Source: Streptomyces qinzhouensis
Lineage (GTDB): Bacteria > Actinomycetota > Actinomycetes > Streptomycetales > Streptomycetaceae
DNA length: 64,000 bases
Direction: 5' to 3'
NCBI RefSeq assembly: GCF_007856155.1
Contig: NZ_CP042266.1
Coordinates: 1,488,001 to 1,552,000, forward strand
Positions 63,397 to 64,000 of this stretch are shown piece by piece. A program made the translations under genes and the position numbers. The notes below the pieces were generated by a model. The model saw only the letters and a program-made list of their open reading frames with translations. It ran no database searches and was not told the DNA's origin. Within the stretch, counting starts at the first letter, position 1. Every line of letters begins with the position of its first letter.

Positions 63397-63557
63397 GGGC
63401 TGTCCCGTAATCCCTGGTGGATCAGCGCGCGGCGTCAGATGCGGTGCATCGCAAGGCGGAGGGTCGCCCTCATACTGGATGTATTTGGGCGATTCGACAA
63501 CGCAGCGAGGTGCCGTAGCTGTCGTCGTGCGCCCGCTGGGGATTACGGGACAGCCCT
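63396..63557. mobile_element. 162-bp MITE-like element with perfect terminal inverted repeats and TA target duplication
   Basis: Terminal repeats AGGGCTGTCCCGTAATCCC (63396-63414) and its exact complement (63539-63557), flanked by TA at 63394-63395 and 63558-63559. The match extends through the TA to 22 bp (63393-63414/63539-63560). The interior has no open frame of note. TA duplication and size fit a non-autonomous element mobilised by an IS630-type or IS5 (IS427-group) transposase; none is in the window. It ends the PfkB gene. Confidence 0.85.
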
Positions 63558-63566
63558 TAGGGCCTG

Positions 63567-63618
63567 ACGGAGAGGGCCGGTGCCCGCCGCGGATGCGACG
63601 GGCACCGGCCCTCTCCGT
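63567..63618. terminator. Terminator between the MITE and uvrA, 20-bp stem
   Basis: Perfect 20-bp stem (63567-63586/63599-63618) with core GGAGAGGGCCGGTGCCCG and a 12-base loop, 27 bases past the uvrA stop on the minus strand. Confidence 0.9.
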
Positions 63619-63645
63619 ACAACGGATACGCGGCCCGCCCGAGGG

Positions 63646-64000
63646 CTACGCCTTGCGCGCGCGGGCCGTCGTCTTCTTCGCGGCTGTCTTCTTCGCCGTC
63701 GCCGTCGCCGTCACCGTCGCTGTCTTCGCCGTCGCCGCCGTCTTCTTCGCGGTCCGCTTCCGGGGTGCCGTGCGTGACCGGGCCGGGGCCGTGGCTTCGC
63801 TGACCCGCTCCGGGTCGAGGATGTCCCGGAGGAACTTGCCGGTGTGGCTGGTGGTGACGCCGGCTACCTCCTCGGGGGTGCCCTCGGCGACCACCAGACC
63901 GCCGCCGCTGCCGCCCTCGGGGCCCATGTCGACGACCCAGTCCGCGGTCTTGATGACATCGAGGTTGTGCTCGATGACGATGACCGTGTTGCCCTTGTCG
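63646..64000 (-). CDS. uvrA: Excinuclease ABC subunit A, C-terminal part (cut by window edge)
   Basis: The last ~118 codons of UvrA, the damage-recognition ATPase of nucleotide excision repair. Visible: [32 protein letters not shown] (ABC H-loop and end of the second ATPase) and [20 protein letters not shown]. The protein then continues for about 50 residues as a Lys/Ala/Thr-rich tail ([14 protein letters not shown] ... [16 protein letters not shown]) not found in E. coli UvrA. The 5' part is outside the window. uvrC lies 5 kb away. Confidence 0.95.
   Translation of the reverse strand, partial: DKGNTVIVIEHNLDVIKTADWVVDMGPEGGSGGGLVVAEGTPEEVAGVTTSHTGKFLRDILDPERVSEATAPARSRTAPRKRTAKKTAATAKTATVTATATAKKTAAKKTTARARKA

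Overview
The window is a 64 kb piece of a Streptomyces (or very close actinomycete) chromosome. G+C is very high, GTG starts are common, and long open frames on the opposite strand shadow almost every gene. Marker genes point the same way: whiA, rbpA, opcA, a sufR-led suf operon, twin-arginine secreted proteins and large LuxR regulators. From about 20.8 kb to the right edge the gene order is the conserved core order of Streptomyces. I see no rRNA, tRNA, CRISPR array, prophage or transposase gene.

Left part (1-20.7 kb, more variable): a partial ectD; an Old-Yellow-Enzyme ene-reductase divergent from a MarR regulator with three shared palindromes; a class-V aminotransferase; a DsbA/FrnE-like oxidoreductase; the fused remains of a histidine kinase and a response regulator; a class B penicillin-binding protein; a two-domain TerD protein; a large LuxR/LAL regulator divergent from a secreted repeat protein (both carry TTA codons); a regulatory locus of a TPR/XRE-like protein with two small proteins; a secreted PI-PLC; a conserved unknown; a secreted nuclease; and a double ABM-fold monooxygenase-like protein.

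Middle (20.8-34.3 kb): dapD; an SMR efflux gene coupled to a TetR gene; the suf operon sufR-sufB-sufD-Rieske ferredoxin-sufC-sufS-sufU-DUF59 on the minus strand; an ABC exporter pair; ctaA (heme A synthase); a small conserved gene; and ctaB (heme O synthase). Fe-S and heme assembly therefore sit side by side.

Central carbon block (34.7-49.9 kb): tkt-tal-zwf-opcA-pgl on the plus strand (pentose phosphate pathway) faces pgi and gap-pgk-tpiA (glycolysis) on the minus strand, with secG and rbpA between. A poly-gamma-glutamate hydrolase-like protein and a PH-domain membrane protein lie beside pgi.

Right part (50.2-64 kb): a large secreted M14 carboxypeptidase; the tightly overlapping uvrC-rapZ-yvcK-whiA operon; a coupled pair of a secreted papain-like protease and a tail-anchored partner, divergent from an XRE-like regulator; a Tat lipoprotein Rieske protein; a PfkB sugar kinase whose stop codon lies at the edge of a 162-bp MITE-like element; and the 3' end of uvrA at the window edge.

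Candidates for undescribed biology are the papain-like protease/partner/XRE locus, the TTA-containing LuxR/repeat-protein divergon, the XRE/TPR locus with its two coupled small genes, and the MITE. Regulatory sites read directly from sequence include a CAAC-N6-GTTG palindrome over the sufR start codon, an iron-box-like palindrome upstream of it, and six genes with a TANNNT hexamer 6-7 bases before the start codon, as in leaderless transcripts.
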